From: Chloroflexota bacterium
GTDB taxonomy: Bacteria > Chloroflexota > Anaerolineae > B4-G1
NCBI GenBank assembly: GCA_024232355.1
Contig: JAAEPW010000310.1
Location: forward strand, 1-49,363
DNA: 49,363 nt
Reading direction: 5' to 3'
Below, piece by piece: positions 24,681 through 33,545 of the stretch; position 1 is the stretch's first letter; each line of letters opens with the position of its first letter. The position numbers and the translations under genes were made by a program. The notes beneath the pieces were generated by a model. It was not told the DNA's origin. It worked only from the letters and a program-made list of their open reading frames with translations, and searched no databases.

Positions 24681-25802
24681 TTAGCGAGTCTCCACTGCGC
24701 CCGATATGCTCATCTCCATGCGCAACAGGGCACTGAAATCATCGTTCAGGGTGATCCTCATCTCATCGTTCTCTTCGGCCTTCAAGATGAGCGGTTCTGC
24801 GTATGTCATCTCAATCGCAATCATCGTGTTCGTGCCGTCCGATACGGCACACTCCAGTTTCGTACCGGGGAATGCCAGCATGTCAGAAATATCCAAGACT
24901 CGAAAACTCGAACCAAGAACAAGGGCGCTGTTTCGGTACAACTCGAACTGCAACCCTTCCGTCAGGGTGGCTCCGAGCATCTGGTCGTATGCGAGTGCCG
25001 GCAGGGTAGCCGTTTCCGTCGCACCCGCTACCGTAATGATCCCCGTGTTCGCATCTGCGAACAGGCCCCTGAGAGAGTGGACGTGATACCACGTGCCCGC
25101 CGCTGGCGTGACTGAGTACACGACAGGTGTGCCAGTAGCCTCCAAACGGAACAGGTCGATATAGAACTTCGGGGCCTTGCCGCCTGCCTGGGCAGCCTGC
25201 TCTATCCGGAAGGCGTCGATGTCACTGGCCTGAATGCCGAGGTCGGCCACTGGGATGGCAATGAACTGCCACACGTCATGCTGGGTATAGTCGAAGTAAT
25301 CTTCCAACTTGACGGAGTTGCCTTCCAGTGCCGCGCCCTTGCGTGCGTAGATAGTAACCGAGTCGCCTAACGCCCAGTCCTTATCCACGTTGATCCACAT
25401 GGTCACAGCGACGTAGGCGCCGGTGATGGTGATGTCGTTGCCCGGCCCGGTAGCGTTGATGAACTGGGCATAAGAGCCCACCGGAGCGTTGTCGCACTTG
25501 ATACTCTTGGCGTCGGCGTAGAACCTGTCCGTGGAGTCTTCCGTCCACTTCGTCGTTCCCACCTCCGAGAAGTTCGACCAATCGGCGTTGTCCGTCCCGT
25601 CGTGGATGAGTAACCCCGCCCCGCCATACGCAGCGTCCTGGGTCATGTCGTGACCATAGGTACTATTGGTCAGGTACGCTCGGAGCGGCGCGAGTGTCTT
25701 GTGCGGGCGCGTAGCGACTACCAAGCCGGTATCTTCTCCGGCGTCGCGGTTCACCTCCACAGGGTGGCCGTTACTGTCAGCTACTACGTTCCTTATCATC
25801 AC
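24681..25802 (-). CDS. Virion protein with carbohydrate-binding-like domain
   Basis: 373 residues. Residues about 75-220 resemble a CBM-type jelly roll (TMWINVDKDWALGDSVTIYA, DVWQFIAIPVADLGIQASDI, KFYIDLFRLE). A C-terminal beta domain follows (GLQFELYRNSALVLGSSFRV). A virion surface protein that binds host polysaccharide is plausible. ATGA overlap with the upstream gene. Confidence 0.6.
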   Translation of the reverse strand: MMIRNVVADSNGHPVEVNRDAGEDTGLVVATRPHKTLAPLRAYLTNSTYGHDMTQDAAYGGAGLLIHDGTDNADWSNFSEVGTTKWTEDSTDRFYADAKSIKCDNAPVGSYAQFINATGPGNDITITGAYVAVTMWINVDKDWALGDSVTIYARKGAALEGNSVKLEDYFDYTQHDVWQFIAIPVADLGIQASDIDAFRIEQAAQAGGKAPKFYIDLFRLEATGTPVVYSVTPAAGTWYHVHSLRGLFADANTGIITVAGATETATLPALAYDQMLGATLTEGLQFELYRNSALVLGSSFRVLDISDMLAFPGTKLECAVSDGTNTMIAIEMTYAEPLILKAEENDEMRITLNDDFSALLRMEMSISGAVETR

Positions 25803-26353
25803 TCGCCCGTATGGTCAAAGTAGAAGTAGATGTTCAGGTTGATAAGGCCAGCCAAGGCCGCCTCCATGTGCAGTCGCTTGTTCTTCGGTATGACAATACC
25901 ACCCTGGAAATACCACGAAGCCAACTGCAAGGCCACGGTATTGAACTTCAATAGCGTCGCCACGCTCCCGCCGGTAATGGCGAGGTCCGTGGCGTCCTGG
26001 GTGCATGTAACGTCAGGAACGACGCCGCTGCCCGCGTTCATCGCCACAGGCGTCAGGGTGTCTCCAGCGGCCGTGCCGGCGTCGGTGGCACCTAGAACAA
26101 CTTTGATCTCTTGGTTGGCATCGTCGCACCAACCCTCGATCTTGTAGATGACAAGGTCCTCGTCCTCGTTGTTCTTGAGGTAGAAGAAATCGTCGTCCGT
26201 AGTCGCAGAAGTCACGTCTACCAGAACGGTAAATGTTTCGCCGTGTTCAATGTTCATGTGTCGGGCTGGGGTTTGGGCTACACCATTGATAGCCAACCTC
26301 CCCTCACCGCTTACAAGGCAAGCTGTTCCGTTGGGGTCATTTAGAGTAGGCAT
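25799..26353 (-). CDS. Beta-rich virion protein
   Basis: 184 residues. LVSGEGRLAINGVAQTPARH, FFYLKNNEDEDLVIYKIEGW and LASWYFQGGIVIPKNKRLHM indicate a beta-sandwich structural protein. It ends FDHTGE, overlapping the next gene by ATGA. It groups with three similar beta-rich genes between the sugar-gene trio and the gp11-like gene. Confidence 0.55.
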   Translation of the reverse strand: MPTLNDPNGTACLVSGEGRLAINGVAQTPARHMNIEHGETFTVLVDVTSATTDDDFFYLKNNEDEDLVIYKIEGWCDDANQEIKVVLGATDAGTAAGDTLTPVAMNAGSGVVPDVTCTQDATDLAITGGSVATLLKFNTVALQLASWYFQGGIVIPKNKRLHMEAALAGLINLNIYFYFDHTGE

Positions 26354-26565
26354 TACAATGCTCCTTTTTCCAAGTCCACGTCCGTCATGCAGTGGAGGTG
26401 GTATTCAATCTTCTTCAGTTCGACCAGCATCTCCTGCATGAGTTGGTGCAAAGACGCATCATGGGTATTTAGAACGGGGGCGCCCCCGAACTCGTCTGCT
26501 CCTTTAGCGGCAGACGCAATGTCAGGGTCTGGTATCCAAGTATGTTCTACTGAGTTAATTGGCAT
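26353..26565 (-). CDS. Small hypothetical protein
   Basis: 70 residues from ATG at 26565 (AAGGTG five bases before), preferred over 26583. The second half is helical (DASLHQLMQEMLVELKKIEY), the shape of a small oligomeric virion or chaperone protein. It overlaps the glycosyltransferase gene by 11 bases. Confidence 0.5.
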   Translation of the reverse strand: MPINSVEHTWIPDPDIASAAKGADEFGGAPVLNTHDASLHQLMQEMLVELKKIEYHLHCMTDVDLEKGAL

Positions 26566-27484
26566 TATGCACCTTCTCGGCAAAATGCTTTGCGGTCCAG
26601 TTGTTTAGGATCAAGTTCATTCCGTTGTTCGCAATGGTCTGGTAGTCGGATGGCTTCCGCTTGACGTCCTCCACGATATCGGCAAAGTTGGCTCGGTTCA
26701 CAAGAACACAACTGTGATAGTCGGCCATGCCCATCACCGCATAGTCGTATTGATCTTGGGCCAAACACAAACACCCGGCCATCGGGATCTCCAAGTACTT
26801 CGGTATCATCTGCGTATCACACAGGGCCAGGCACGCAGCATAGCCGGACAGAAACTTCTGATACTCATCGCCACACGGCGCCCCGTTGTCCAGCGAGTGC
26901 TTCACCAGCGTCACGTCGTCTCGGAGTGCGGCCCATCTCCTAAACGCATAAGGTCGGAAGCCGGGATGGCCCTGCCATAAATGCCCACTCGCCAGAACTT
27001 CCGCCTTCCTTTCCGCCAAGAGCGATACGCGCTTGACGCGCGGCATCGGGGCCGGCGGAAACCATAAGAGCTTACCGTCGAAATGCGGGGCAATGTGCTT
27101 ATAGAACATATTCGATTGCGGCGATATAACATACTTGACGCCTCTCTCGTTGGCCCTTATCGACCGCTCCTTCGGACCCATCTTGACCACGGTCACCCCG
27201 TTGTGGTAAGTCCGCCTCTCAGGTTCCTGGTACGGGTCATTGAAGTATTCAAACTTCACGGCCTTGTGCTGCGCCACCCCGTCGATAGTAATGTCGTGGC
27301 ATGAATGGATGTCGAAGAAGATGATATGGTCCGCTTCGATGTCCTGGGCGCTACAAGACTCCGTGATCTCCTGGACTTCCTCGTACCTGTCGATGAGGGC
27401 CAGGAACATATCCCGATACGTCTGACTATACGCCTGGGCCGTCAGCTTCGGGAACGTCGGGTCATAAATGATAGCCAGTTTCAT
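26555..27484 (-). CDS. Glycosyltransferase, CgeB-like
   Basis: 309 residues. The pattern SQSNMFYKHIAP, KLLWFPPAPMPRV, then KYLEIPMAGCLCLAQDQYD and a C-terminal IANNGMNLILNNWTAKHFAE follows the CgeB-type/GT-B C-terminal domain, where E and G residues bind the nucleotide sugar. The N-terminal half (HIIFFDIHSCHDITIDG) would be the acceptor domain. With the two neighbouring genes it forms a sugar/methyl modification trio, perhaps acting on a virion fibre. Substrate unknown. Confidence 0.7.
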   Translation of the reverse strand: MKLAIIYDPTFPKLTAQAYSQTYRDMFLALIDRYEEVQEITESCSAQDIEADHIIFFDIHSCHDITIDGVAQHKAVKFEYFNDPYQEPERRTYHNGVTVVKMGPKERSIRANERGVKYVISPQSNMFYKHIAPHFDGKLLWFPPAPMPRVKRVSLLAERKAEVLASGHLWQGHPGFRPYAFRRWAALRDDVTLVKHSLDNGAPCGDEYQKFLSGYAACLALCDTQMIPKYLEIPMAGCLCLAQDQYDYAVMGMADYHSCVLVNRANFADIVEDVKRKPSDYQTIANNGMNLILNNWTAKHFAEKVHNAN

Positions 27485-28098
27485 AGGACCTTCCTAAAGC
27501 ACAACTGCGTACCGTATAGACGGTGGTTGGCAGTCGAGAGTTTCTGTTCGCTTTCAAGATCGAACCCAACATCGACAATTCCCATAACCACGTCTTGGAC
27601 CGAACTCCACTCGCAGGCAGCCCACTTATCGGTGCAATCCGTATCGTCGGATACAAGTTCTACCATGAAATGTCCGCCCGGTTTCAACACCGTATGGACC
27701 TCCATGATCGTCCGGTCGAAGTCGTTCGTATGGTCCAACGAGTTCGTGAATACCACATCCACCGACTCCGGGGCATACTGGATATTGTTGAAGTCGCCCG
27801 GCAATACGTACTTGCTCTTAGGAATAGGGAACAAGTCGATCCCCACCGCAAAACATCCAACGTCTACGAAGGCTTTCACCTCGCCGCCGGCCCTGGCACC
27901 CAGACACAATACGCTAGTCCCCGGTCCGATGAACGGATATATCCCCAGCGACTCGCGCAATGCCTTGCGGTACACCACAGTCCACTCGCACAGAGCATGG
28001 ATTGACGCAGTGGACTCCAGGATGGCCTTTGTCTTGCTCACCTGATGGACCACGTAGGCGTCGTAGTTCTCGTACTCTTTGTGTTCGATCCTACTCAT
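27481..28098 (-). CDS. SAM-dependent methyltransferase (class I)
   Basis: 205 residues. Motif I VLCLGARAGGEVKAF (63-77), acidic VGIDLF (85-90), VDVVFTNSLDHT (113-124) and post-motif VLKPGGHFMVEL form a Rossmann methyltransferase of the Methyltransf_11 style. It may methylate a sugar or small molecule, given the flanking glycosyltransferases. ATGA overlap with the following glycosyltransferase gene. Confidence 0.75.
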   Translation of the reverse strand: MSRIEHKEYENYDAYVVHQVSKTKAILESTASIHALCEWTVVYRKALRESLGIYPFIGPGTSVLCLGARAGGEVKAFVDVGCFAVGIDLFPIPKSKYVLPGDFNNIQYAPESVDVVFTNSLDHTNDFDRTIMEVHTVLKPGGHFMVELVSDDTDCTDKWAACEWSSVQDVVMGIVDVGFDLESEQKLSTANHRLYGTQLCFRKVL

Positions 28099-28312
28099 CG
28101 CCTTTTACCTCTTCCATTTGTTCCATCAACGATACTCGTAATTGTCGCAACGTAGCCGTCTCTGGGTTGTTCTCGGTCCACTCCGGCATCGACAGTTTGT
28201 ACTCGACCAGCTTCTTTGTGATCTTGATGCCGAGCAAGTACGCTTCTTCCAGTAGCGGCAACATCAAGTCGATCCTGCCCAGTACCCAACAGTCGTAAAG
28301 CTCTCGATGCAC
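28091..28312 (-). CDS. Small helical hypothetical protein (start uncertain)
   Basis: 73 residues from GTG at 28312: VHRELYDCWVLGRIDLMLPL, LLEEAYLLGIKITKKLVEY, then LRQLRVSLMEQMEE, two or three helices. The frame remains open to an ATG at 28531, which would overlap the fused GT/FkbM gene by 164 bases; that N-terminal part is Ser-rich and probably not translated. A competing ATG at 28337 is in another frame that reads poorly. No function recognised. Confidence 0.45.
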   Translation of the reverse strand: MHRELYDCWVLGRIDLMLPLLEEAYLLGIKITKKLVEYKLSMPEWTENNPETATLRQLRVSLMEQMEEVKGDE

Positions 28313-28367
28313 TTCGCATATCGTCCGTTTCGGCCATACGTGCTTGCCCTTCCTTGACTCAAAAACA

Positions 28368-29885
28368 CTAGAACGGATGGAACCCTTTGTTACTGAAGAA
28401 CTTATCGCACTTGGCTTCGTTCCAGAATCGGGACTCGATTCGCTGGAATCGCTGTCGCATAGGCCCGTGTTCAAACTTGTGGGCGTGCAGCTGGACGTAG
28501 AGTCTGTCAATTGAGTCTGCCATGTCGTCATCTAACAGTTTCTCCATCAGGTCGTACTCGCCACCTTCGATGTTCATCTTGACGATGGTATAATCGCCCT
28601 TGTTCGCCTTGAGCCACCGAGAGAAGTCTACGCACTCAACCATTGCCGGTCTGCCGTAGTCTACAGCGCCGGTCAGCTTACCAGCGAGAGAGGTCCCGCC
28701 CTCATTGTCGTTGGCCCTGCCGGGAAAGAATGTAGTCATCCCGCCGTCCGTGTAAGCAGCGGCGTTGATAAGATGGACGTTGTCAATGTGACCGACATTC
28801 TCGTCCAGCTTCTCGAACGTCTTCATGTCCGGCTCGAAGCAATAGATTTCGTACTCCCTGGCGTCGGGCACCTCGCGGTAGAACCGCCGTACCGTTTCGC
28901 CCAGGTGGGCACCCACGTCCACAAAGACTTTCCTTTGGGTGATCTCAACCTTGGCAACCTCGTCGAGGATCTTCTTCATGGCCCTACCGGCCTTCTTCAT
29001 CCCAAACTCGCGTTCGGCACACCTGCGTGAATTATAGGTGCCCTTCCACGCCTTCTCGATCTCGGCAGAGAACCCATCAATGTCGAGAGCGTTCGCCGAC
29101 CAAGGTGTGTACTTACACCCTGCACCGGCCACCACCTTCAACCCCGAAGCCATAGCCTCTCGGATCGCCCGAGTAGCAATCACATGAGGCGTTACCAGGA
29201 TATTCGACTTTGCGTATAGCTGTTTGATGTCCGAGGTAAGACCGTAGAGTTCACCCAGGACGTCTTTACACCCTCTGAGAATCGTCTTTACCGATTTATT
29301 CTCCGGTATCGCCGCTACGTGAATCTTACCATTGTGCTTCCGGGCAAATCGAACAGCAGCCTCCAGGACGTAGAGCGGCCTGATATCATCACGCCATACG
29401 TCAGAGACGAGGATGATCGGTTCGTCGGTGTGTGGCGTCTCTGGGAACTCTTCCAGGTCTACCGTAGCGGGCACATAATGGACGTTGGGAACGAGGTTCG
29501 CCCAGAAGGGTTGGTACTCTTCCCAGAAGGTCACGAACGCCTTGTAACGGCAATCGGTGGCCTTATTTGCTATGCCCACCAGGACCGGGTTGTCATTAAA
29601 CTCACCCATGTACGAACTGTCTGGTCGACCGTGCAAGCACATCACTACGGGAATACCTGAATTCTGCAAGCGAGCAGGAATGAACGTATGCCTCACTAGC
29701 ACATCAGCTTTGTAAGCCCATTTCCAATCTTCAGTTGTAAAAGAGCCGTCCCGGCAAACTCCCTTTTCGGGGTCAATGAACCGGGCATCTATGCCCAATA
29801 GCCTCTCGGCCAGTACCAGTTCCTTCGCAGTGTGATACAGTCCACACTGATTCGGACCAAACGTTGCAAAATGTGCAACCCTCAT
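28368..29885 (-). CDS. Fused glycosyltransferase + FkbM-type methyltransferase
   Basis: 505 residues from ATG at 29885 (GAGGTGG upstream; another ATG at 29897). Residues about 1-305 are a GT-B glycosyltransferase: MRVAHFATFGPNQCGLYHTA, VPATVDLEEFPE, and TRAIREAMASGLKVVAGAG near 238-256, the nucleotide-sugar site. Residues about 318-505 are an FkbM methyltransferase: VFVDVGAHLGETVRRF, CFEPDMKTFEKL, NVHLINAAAYTDGG and VKMNIEGGEYDLMEKLL. The fusion implies a glycan that is added and then O-methylated. It follows the SD-repeat fibre gene, a possible target. Confidence 0.8.
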   Translation of the reverse strand: MRVAHFATFGPNQCGLYHTAKELVLAERLLGIDARFIDPEKGVCRDGSFTTEDWKWAYKADVLVRHTFIPARLQNSGIPVVMCLHGRPDSSYMGEFNDNPVLVGIANKATDCRYKAFVTFWEEYQPFWANLVPNVHYVPATVDLEEFPETPHTDEPIILVSDVWRDDIRPLYVLEAAVRFARKHNGKIHVAAIPENKSVKTILRGCKDVLGELYGLTSDIKQLYAKSNILVTPHVIATRAIREAMASGLKVVAGAGCKYTPWSANALDIDGFSAEIEKAWKGTYNSRRCAEREFGMKKAGRAMKKILDEVAKVEITQRKVFVDVGAHLGETVRRFYREVPDAREYEIYCFEPDMKTFEKLDENVGHIDNVHLINAAAYTDGGMTTFFPGRANDNEGGTSLAGKLTGAVDYGRPAMVECVDFSRWLKANKGDYTIVKMNIEGGEYDLMEKLLDDDMADSIDRLYVQLHAHKFEHGPMRQRFQRIESRFWNEAKCDKFFSNKGFHPF

Positions 29886-29937
29886 GCTCCACCTCATAGT
29901 ATGGGTGGGGCCGTGCTAGGACCCCACCCGTTAACAG

Positions 29938-30957
29938 TTAGATCACGGCGTCACTGAGCGCTGCAATGATCTCAGCGATTGTCACCTTGATGTCAGACAC
30001 GTTCGCCCAATCGCCAGCAGCATGAGCGAGCAGTGCGTCACTGACCGCCACTCGCAGGTTGCTGGAGTTGGTTACAACATCGGACTGCGAGAAGAGTGCG
30101 TTACTCTTAATCACAGTGATGTCCGATTTGACGTTGTTCGTGATATCGTCTTTGATGACCACGATATCAGACTTGCTCGCAATCGAATCCGACTTTGCTA
30201 CGAGCAAATCGGACTTGATAACGACGATGTCGCTCTTGTTGGCAATCGAGTCGGATTTCGCCACCAAGAGATCACTCTTAATGACCACAATATCCGACTT
30301 ATTGGCGATTGAATCTGACTTCGCCACCAGCAAGTCACTCTTTACCACAACGATGTCGGACGTGTTGGTAGTGGTATCCGACTTGACATGCACAAGGTCG
30401 GACGTGTTCGTCACCATGTCAGATCGGTCAGCAACGAAATCGCTCGCGTTGGTGGTGATGTCCGACTTGAGGACGACAATATCGCTCTTGTTAGCGATAG
30501 AGTCCGACTTGGCCACCAGGAGATCGCTCTTGATGACCACAATGTCGCTGTCATTGGCAGTGATATCACTCTTGAGGACGACAATGTCCGACTTGTTGGC
30601 AATCGAATCCGACTTCGCTACCAAGAGGTCACTCTTGATAACAACCACATCAGAGATGAGGGTCGTTGAATCCGACTCCAGCAAAGTGATATCGCTGTCG
30701 TTGGCCGTAATGTCGCTCTTCAGGACGACTACGTCGCTGAGTAGCGTAGTGGAATCGCTCTTGAGAACAACCACGTCGCTGTTCAGCGTAGTGATGTCAC
30801 TACTCCCAGCGACCGCGCCGATCTGAGCGTTCAAGACGTTGATGTCCGATTCGACTTCCTGCAAGAACGTAAGCAGGACATCTTTGTTCGGATGACCGGA
30901 CAAATTGTATCCGTTGCTGATGTTCTTGGACGTCATTGAATAGGTCATGTCAGCCAT
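29938..30957 (-). CDS. SD-heptad coiled-coil fibre protein
   Basis: 339 residues. After about 50 N-terminal residues the protein is a run of more than 30 seven-residue units of the form S-D-x-x-x-x-x (for example SDIVVLK, SDLLVAK, SDSIANK) from about residue 52 to 310, then a short helical tail ending ALSDAVI. A strict heptad with Ile/Val at core positions predicts a long parallel coiled-coil stalk, as in head fibres. AAGGAGGTGA is a near-perfect ribosome-binding site. It sits between the cement and sugar-transfer genes. Confidence 0.75.
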   Translation of the reverse strand: MADMTYSMTSKNISNGYNLSGHPNKDVLLTFLQEVESDINVLNAQIGAVAGSSDITTLNSDVVVLKSDSTTLLSDVVVLKSDITANDSDITLLESDSTTLISDVVVIKSDLLVAKSDSIANKSDIVVLKSDITANDSDIVVIKSDLLVAKSDSIANKSDIVVLKSDITTNASDFVADRSDMVTNTSDLVHVKSDTTTNTSDIVVVKSDLLVAKSDSIANKSDIVVIKSDLLVAKSDSIANKSDIVVIKSDLLVAKSDSIASKSDIVVIKDDITNNVKSDITVIKSNALFSQSDVVTNSSNLRVAVSDALLAHAAGDWANVSDIKVTIAEIIAALSDAVI

Positions 30958-30978
30958 AGTAACTCACCTCCTTCCTGG

Positions 30979-31425
30979 TTAGATGTTGGAGGCGGCTACT
31001 TGGGTATTGTGCGTCGACTGCGTGCCGCTGGACAGCCAGGCATCAATACTTCCGGCCGAGAACGCACCCGTGTCGTCGTAGTACAGCCCCATATAGCGGT
31101 TCTCATCGCAGTTATTGGGCAAGACCACACCCTGAGCGATCCACGCACCAGCCGTCAGAGCGGCCTGGAGGATGGTCGGACTCTCCCACACGGCAGTTCC
31201 GCTCTGAATACTCGTAGCCGCAGTATGCGAGTACAAGGACGTCTTCAGCGAAGTGCCGCCGGCAAAGTCGGCGCTGCCCACACGAACGTTCAGGTAGATG
31301 GGCGTACCTGCACCCATCTCCAGGTCTTCCATTCCCGACCCCCAGTCCAACACATCTTCGGACTGAGCGTCACCAGTGATGGCCTGAGCGTCACTGAACT
31401 CAAACAGTACATCGAAAATAGCCAT
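30979..31425 (-). CDS. Capsid cement protein, Bbp16-like
   Basis: 148 residues. FEFSDAQAITGDAQSEDVLD, then GAGTPIYLNVRVGSADFAGG, TILQAALTAGAWIAQG and NRYMGLYYDDTGAFSAGSID match the pattern of the Bbp16 family cement proteins that stud BPP-1-type capsids. The gene follows the major capsid gene as in that group. AAGGAG lies seven bases before ATG. Confidence 0.85.
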   Translation of the reverse strand: MAIFDVLFEFSDAQAITGDAQSEDVLDWGSGMEDLEMGAGTPIYLNVRVGSADFAGGTSLKTSLYSHTAATSIQSGTAVWESPTILQAALTAGAWIAQGVVLPNNCDENRYMGLYYDDTGAFSAGSIDAWLSSGTQSTHNTQVAASNI

Positions 31426-31457
31426 TTCTTGGCTCCTTAACTAATGTCAGATCGCTC

Positions 31458-32456
31458 TTAAGTCAGCGATGCCTCGTCATTGCGAATGGCATCGCACCGT
31501 CTCACCGGCATATCCAGGAAGTACAACTGCTTCTTGCCGAACGGGTTGTTCTCGCTCCAGTGGACGTTGGACTTGTCCTTCGCCAGGATCTGGAGTTGGG
31601 TGAACACCGTTTCGTTGCAGTACATATGGATCATCCCGTTGGTGTGCTTGAAGTTGTTGCGTGCCCGAATAATCACATCCTCGTCGAGGGTGTAGGTATC
31701 CGAACTGTTCGCTGAGACGTTAGCGACCCGCTTGATGCAACGGCCATCTTCCACGCACAGACCGACATCCCAACTGAACTCCGTCACATACGCCCAGAGG
31801 TTGGAAGAGTTGTCGCCCGTAGTGAAGACCATGCCCTTGTCCTCTTTCTGGATACCCGCCTGAGAACTGTTACGCGGGTAGACCAGATAGACCTTACCAG
31901 GACCCCACTGGACGAAATAGATCGAAGTGTCGTCCGAGGCACCCGAGTCGCCGTTATCGGCAACGTAGGTGGTTTCGGTCGTGGAGAGTGACGTCAGCCT
32001 CGCGCCGAAGCCGTCGAACTCTTCAGGGACAGGGGCGTAATCACCCGAGGTCGGGTCGATGCCGCCATAAAACAGTGTGTTGGCGAACTCCTGGCCCATC
32101 GACTCGATGTAAGCCCGCTCCTGGTTCGAGCGATACTTGCTCGGGTTCGGCTGGAGCTTCATCACGTCCTGGGGACACTGATAACGGGCCTTCATCTGAC
32201 CCATCGTCTCGCGTGCCTGCTGGACCAAGCCAGTCGTTGCCGACCAGCCGTTGCCGACCTTGACCCAAGAAACCGTGGGCAGGGCGGTTCGCCGTGAAAC
32301 TACATGACTCGTGATGTCATTTCCCTGCTCGACGTGCGCATCTTGAATGATCTCGTTCGTCTCATTCAGGACTTCTGCCACATTGATGATCTCATTGTTA
32401 TGAGTCATCCGGGCAGCCGTCAGCAGGTTTTCTCTCGAAAACGTATTCGTTGCCAT
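31458..32456 (-). CDS. Major capsid protein (HK97 fold, BPP-1-like)
   Basis: 332 residues. HNNEIINVAEVLNETNEIIQ, then SHVVSRRTALPTVSWVKVGN form the N-arm region; FANTLFYGGIDPTSGDYAP and a C-terminal LAKDKSNVHWSENNPFGKKQ complete the pattern of BPP-1-type capsid proteins. Scaffold upstream and cement downstream confirm the assignment. The strong AAGGAG site lies in one arm of an inverted repeat at 32459-32509. Confidence 0.9.
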   Translation of the reverse strand: MATNTFSRENLLTAARMTHNNEIINVAEVLNETNEIIQDAHVEQGNDITSHVVSRRTALPTVSWVKVGNGWSATTGLVQQARETMGQMKARYQCPQDVMKLQPNPSKYRSNQERAYIESMGQEFANTLFYGGIDPTSGDYAPVPEEFDGFGARLTSLSTTETTYVADNGDSGASDDTSIYFVQWGPGKVYLVYPRNSSQAGIQKEDKGMVFTTGDNSSNLWAYVTEFSWDVGLCVEDGRCIKRVANVSANSSDTYTLDEDVIIRARNNFKHTNGMIHMYCNETVFTQLQILAKDKSNVHWSENNPFGKKQLYFLDMPVRRCDAIRNDEASLT

Positions 32457-32458
32457 TT

Positions 32459-32509
32459 CGGGTTACTCCTTACAATATCAAATCTGATTCGACTTGCAGG
32501 AGTTACCCG
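32459..32509 (-). promoter_or_regulatory. Hairpin covering capsid gene ribosome-binding site
   Basis: In the mRNA, CGGGTAACTCC (32509-32499) can pair with GGAGTAACCCG (32469-32459), 10 of 11 pairs, across a 29-base loop. The second arm holds the GGAG of the capsid gene's ribosome-binding site, three to ten bases before ATG. Closed, it would block initiation; ribosome transit, a protein or processing could open it. The rest of 32510-32601 shows no gene or clear promoter. Confidence 0.6.
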
Positions 32510-32601
32510 ATGACCGGACTCTTGCAACCTGTCACAAAACTACGCTCAGGTCGCTAGGATTATCTGAGTTTTATCAGCCTTGTCTTTACCCTTACGGAGA
32601 C

Positions 32602-32790
32602 TTAACTGTGCTTGCATTTCTCGCATGTAACCTTTTTTCGACTCGGCGAAGAGTAGCATGGCATCACCACGAGGCCACATGCAGTTTTGTCTAATGGTCC
32701 GTCTACACCAACAAACCGATGCGTTGGCTCGCTCGAATCATATGCCGGAATCGTTAGAAAGTCACCTTCTTCTGTTTGTATACACCCCAT
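32602..32790 (-). CDS. Small zinc-binding protein
   Basis: 62 residues. THRFVGVDGPLDKTACGLVV followed by VTCEKCKHS is a layout common in tiny phage proteins: one Cys after a T-A and a terminal CxxC. The start overlaps the scaffold stop as TAATG. Function unknown. Confidence 0.55.
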   Translation of the reverse strand: MGCIQTEEGDFLTIPAYDSSEPTHRFVGVDGPLDKTACGLVVMPCYSSPSRKKVTCEKCKHS

Positions 32791-33545
32791 TAGTATTTAT
32801 GCCCCCTGGCTTTGAAATAAGCCCTGGCCTTCTTGTCCTCTTCGCTCTCGCCGTTAGCATACATCTCGGGCGAGGTCTTATACTGTGGTTCATACTGCGC
32901 GTCAGAAGTCTGCTCGCCGGAGACGAGTGTGTCTGGTTGCGCCTTGCGCATCAGGTCGGAGACGAACGCTACAAAGATCGGGTCCTTGTCAACCATCTCC
33001 TCCGACATGACGTCCTTAAGCAGTTCACTGTCGCGCACCGCGCGCTTGGCGAGTTCGATGTTCTCGGCGGTCTTCGTCTCGCCCCATTCGACTTTGAAGT
33101 TGTTCCATCGCTCAGTGTTCTTGGCGTCGATGCCATTCTGGGCCGCATGTTCAGCTTCCTTGATGGCGTTCAGATAACCACCCATGACACCTGTCCACTG
33201 CTCGCCGGTAAGACCCGCCTTGTGGGCCGCATTCCTCACCGCCATCATCACGTCTTCGTTGATATCCACGCCTTCGGACATCGCTTCGTCCAAGACGTAC
33301 TTCTCCGGCGAGTCCGGTCGACCCAGTTGGTCCCAGAGCTTGTCTCTGCCCTCGGCGTCGTCCGGGCCAGGGATCTTCACCCGAGAACCCATCGCCTGTT
33401 CCAACTCGACGTAACCCTTGCCCAGGGCGGCCAAGTTCTCGAATTTACCCAGCTTGTCCTGGTAGTACGGCTCCAACTGCTCTTTCCAGTCAGGTGAAGT
33501 GTCTACTGCCACTGGCTCTGCGGGTACGATAGGTTCGTCAGTCAT
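32790..33545 (-). CDS. Capsid scaffolding protein
   Basis: 251 residues, acidic N-terminus, helical, with WDQLGRPDSPEKYVLDEAM, LAALGKGYVELEQAMGSRV and a Glu/Lys-rich C-terminus (ESEEDKKARAYFKARG). This is the usual look of phage head scaffolds in the BPP-1/T7-like group, and it lies just before the capsid gene. Confidence 0.8.
   Translation of the reverse strand: MTDEPIVPAEPVAVDTSPDWKEQLEPYYQDKLGKFENLAALGKGYVELEQAMGSRVKIPGPDDAEGRDKLWDQLGRPDSPEKYVLDEAMSEGVDINEDVMMAVRNAAHKAGLTGEQWTGVMGGYLNAIKEAEHAAQNGIDAKNTERWNNFKVEWGETKTAENIELAKRAVRDSELLKDVMSEEMVDKDPIFVAFVSDLMRKAQPDTLVSGEQTSDAQYEPQYKTSPEMYANGESEEDKKARAYFKARGHKY

Noticed and set aside
28095..28337. ORF starting MAETDDMRSA
   Set aside because: Has an ATG but the product is unlike a folded protein; the overlapping frame ending MEQMEEVKGDE is more protein-like.
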